Shown here: in pieces, positions 5,923 through 6,577 of the stretch
Layout of the letters: the number at the start of each line of letters is the position of its first letter
Position numbering within the stretch: the first letter of the stretch is position 1
DNA from: Victivallales bacterium
Lineage (GTDB): Bacteria > Verrucomicrobiota > Lentisphaeria > Victivallales > Victivallaceae
Assembly: GCA_030634125.1 (NCBI GenBank)
Contig: DAOWBJ010000101.1
Span: forward strand, 1-6,577
Direction: 5' to 3'
Length of the DNA stretch: 6,577 nucleotides
Made by a program: the position numbers and the translations under genes
The notes under the pieces: generated by a model
The model's input: only the letters and a program-made list of their open reading frames with translations
What the model was told of the DNA's origin: nothing
The model's database searches: none

Positions 5923-5954
5923 AAACCGAATATTCAGGCGGTTTCATTTTTTTT
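5923..5954. terminator. Bidirectional intrinsic terminator between recX and the convergent membrane-protein gene
   Basis: AAACCG (5923-5928) and CGGTTT (5939-5944) form a stem around a 10-nt loop. On the plus strand CA and then eight Ts (5947-5954) follow, serving recX. On the minus strand the same stem leads into the complement of the A-run at 5919-5925, giving seven Ts and serving the convergent gene. The stem includes that gene's stop codon and last codons. The stem is short, so efficiency may be modest. Confidence 0.65.
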
Positions 5955-6305
5955 CAACAGTAGGTTAGGTTCCATCAGCATAACGTGAATATGAGCCTTT
6001 TGCTCGGAAACTTCTATGGGGTTTGTGCACGTGAAATACGGTATTGCCAACGCCGCTAACACCGTGCATACGGCAGAGATTATAAGACCTGCTTTGCCAC
6101 ATGCCGACCGGCGTCCTACTATTCCGGTAATCAATCCAATCACCTCCAACCCTGCGAAGAGCAGACAACATAGCATGTAGTACGGTTCATTGTTTGTCTT
6201 CACGAATATTCTCACCAAGAAAGCAATAAGAATTGGCACTACAATGCCGCCTACAGCGATGGCAAGACTAATCTTACCAACAGTATCATGTTTTTTGTTG
6301 CTCAT
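5934..6305 (-). CDS. Small three-helix inner-membrane protein, function unknown
   Basis: The 123-residue product has a short hydrophilic N-terminus (MSNKKHDTVGK) and three predicted membrane segments at about 11-35, 43-65 and 72-91. The loop between the second and third contains GRRSACGKAG. A soluble tail of about 30 residues follows (NPIEVSEQKAHIHVMLMEPN). The pattern of Gly/Ile/Ala-rich helices with a GIVGRRSACGKAGLIIS-type junction recalls small DUF4190-like membrane proteins, whose role is unknown; I do not assign a family firmly. The ATG at 6305 is chosen because GAGGAG (complement of 6315-6320) lies 9 nt upstream. In-frame GTG and TTG codons further upstream overlap that site and are less likely. 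The gene has its own promoter and is convergent with recX, so it is probably a single-gene transcript. Its last codons overlap the shared terminator. Confidence 0.75.
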   Translation of the reverse strand: MSNKKHDTVGKISLAIAVGGIVVPILIAFLVRIFVKTNNEPYYMLCCLLFAGLEVIGLITGIVGRRSACGKAGLIISAVCTVLAALAIPYFTCTNPIEVSEQKAHIHVMLMEPNLLLKKNETA

Positions 6306-6391
6306 TTTCGTGTTCTCCTCTGTCACCAACGAGTTATTATATAGTTCCTAAATGTCATCCTGAAATTGGATGCCAAATACGACAATACTCT

Positions 6392-6420
6392 AATATAATT
6401 GAACTTTAACTATTTGTCAA
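6392..6420 (-). promoter_or_regulatory. Sigma-70-type promoter of the small membrane-protein gene
   Basis: On the minus strand a perfect TTGACA (complement of 6415-6420) and TATATT (complement of 6392-6397) are separated by exactly 17 nt. Transcription would begin near 6385, giving a 5' leader of about 80 nt before the ATG at 6305. This is the best promoter match in the window. Confidence 0.7.
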
Positions 6421-6428
6421 CTTTAACT
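6402..6428. repeat. Direct repeat AACTTTAACT x2 around the -35 box
   Basis: AACTTTAACT occurs at 6402-6411 and 6419-6428, with starts 17 bp apart. One copy lies in the promoter spacer and the other overlaps the upstream edge of the -35 hexamer. This placement would suit a repressor or activator binding as two half-sites; that role is inferred. Confidence 0.5.
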
Positions 6429-6521
6429 GGGTGTGTTGCAGTAATAAAGAATGGAATAATATTTTACTGATTTTAAACGGCGGAATATTTTTTTGCAAAT
6501 TTTTGGGCACAACGCACCAAT

Positions 6522-6542
6522 GACGGTTGCAAGCCGTCTTTT
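6522..6542 (+). terminator. Weak terminator-like hairpin
   Basis: GACGG (6522-6526) and CCGTC (6534-6538) form a 5-bp stem, extendable by one G-U pair, with a 7-nt loop and TTTT after it on the plus strand. No plus-strand gene is visible upstream for it to end. It may terminate a small RNA or may be coincidental. Apart from this hairpin I see no supportable feature between about 6430 and 6577. Confidence 0.3.
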
Positions 6543-6577
6543 GAAGTATTATTGTTTTATCGACACGATGAACTTGA

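Noticed and set aside
5965..6171. A 68-residue minus-strand frame within the small membrane-protein gene.
   Set aside because: It is a shifted frame of the same gene without its own ribosome binding site or recognisable features.

Overview
The window looks like a chromosomal segment from a moderately AT-rich Gram-negative bacterium. My best guess is the PVC superphylum, possibly Lentisphaerota. This is an impression from three things: a secreted coiled-coil/TPR protein, a three-helix membrane protein, and remnants of a polytopic GT39-like membrane protein. No marker gene here fixes the taxonomy.

Left end (1-582, minus strand): a complete tRNA-Leu(UAG) gene with an encoded CCA is followed, 149 bp past its 3' end and in the same direction, by a gene start that reads as the N-terminal arm-binding domain of a tyrosine recombinase. 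That frame stops after 93 codons, so the catalytic domain is missing. Two short tandem repeats lie between the tRNA and the fragment. The arrangement is what remains at the integrase end of a tRNA-targeting mobile element; any rest of the element would lie to the left, outside the window.

Centre (746-5813, plus strand): hflX (ribosome-associated GTPase), a 957-residue exported protein (signal peptide, about 480 residues of coiled coil, C-terminal TPRs), a broken gene for a polytopic membrane protein resembling GT39-type glycosyltransferases, and recX (RecA modulator). The gene after the TPR protein starts 1 bp past its stop codon. The broken frame, once corrected, ends inside the first codons of recX, so the last three genes were probably co-transcribed and translationally coupled. 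The broken gene has one apparent 1-bp frameshift and seems to have lost most of its middle.

Right end (5814-6577): recX is followed by a cluster of palindromes and a terminator that can work in both directions. A convergent minus-strand gene for a small three-helix membrane protein comes next, with a clear Shine-Dalgarno and a near-consensus sigma-70-type promoter bracketed by a direct repeat. The last 150 bp hold no supportable gene.

I see no intact defence, CRISPR or biosynthetic system. The most informative signals are gene decay (integrase and membrane protein), the palindromic repeats and the small promoter module.
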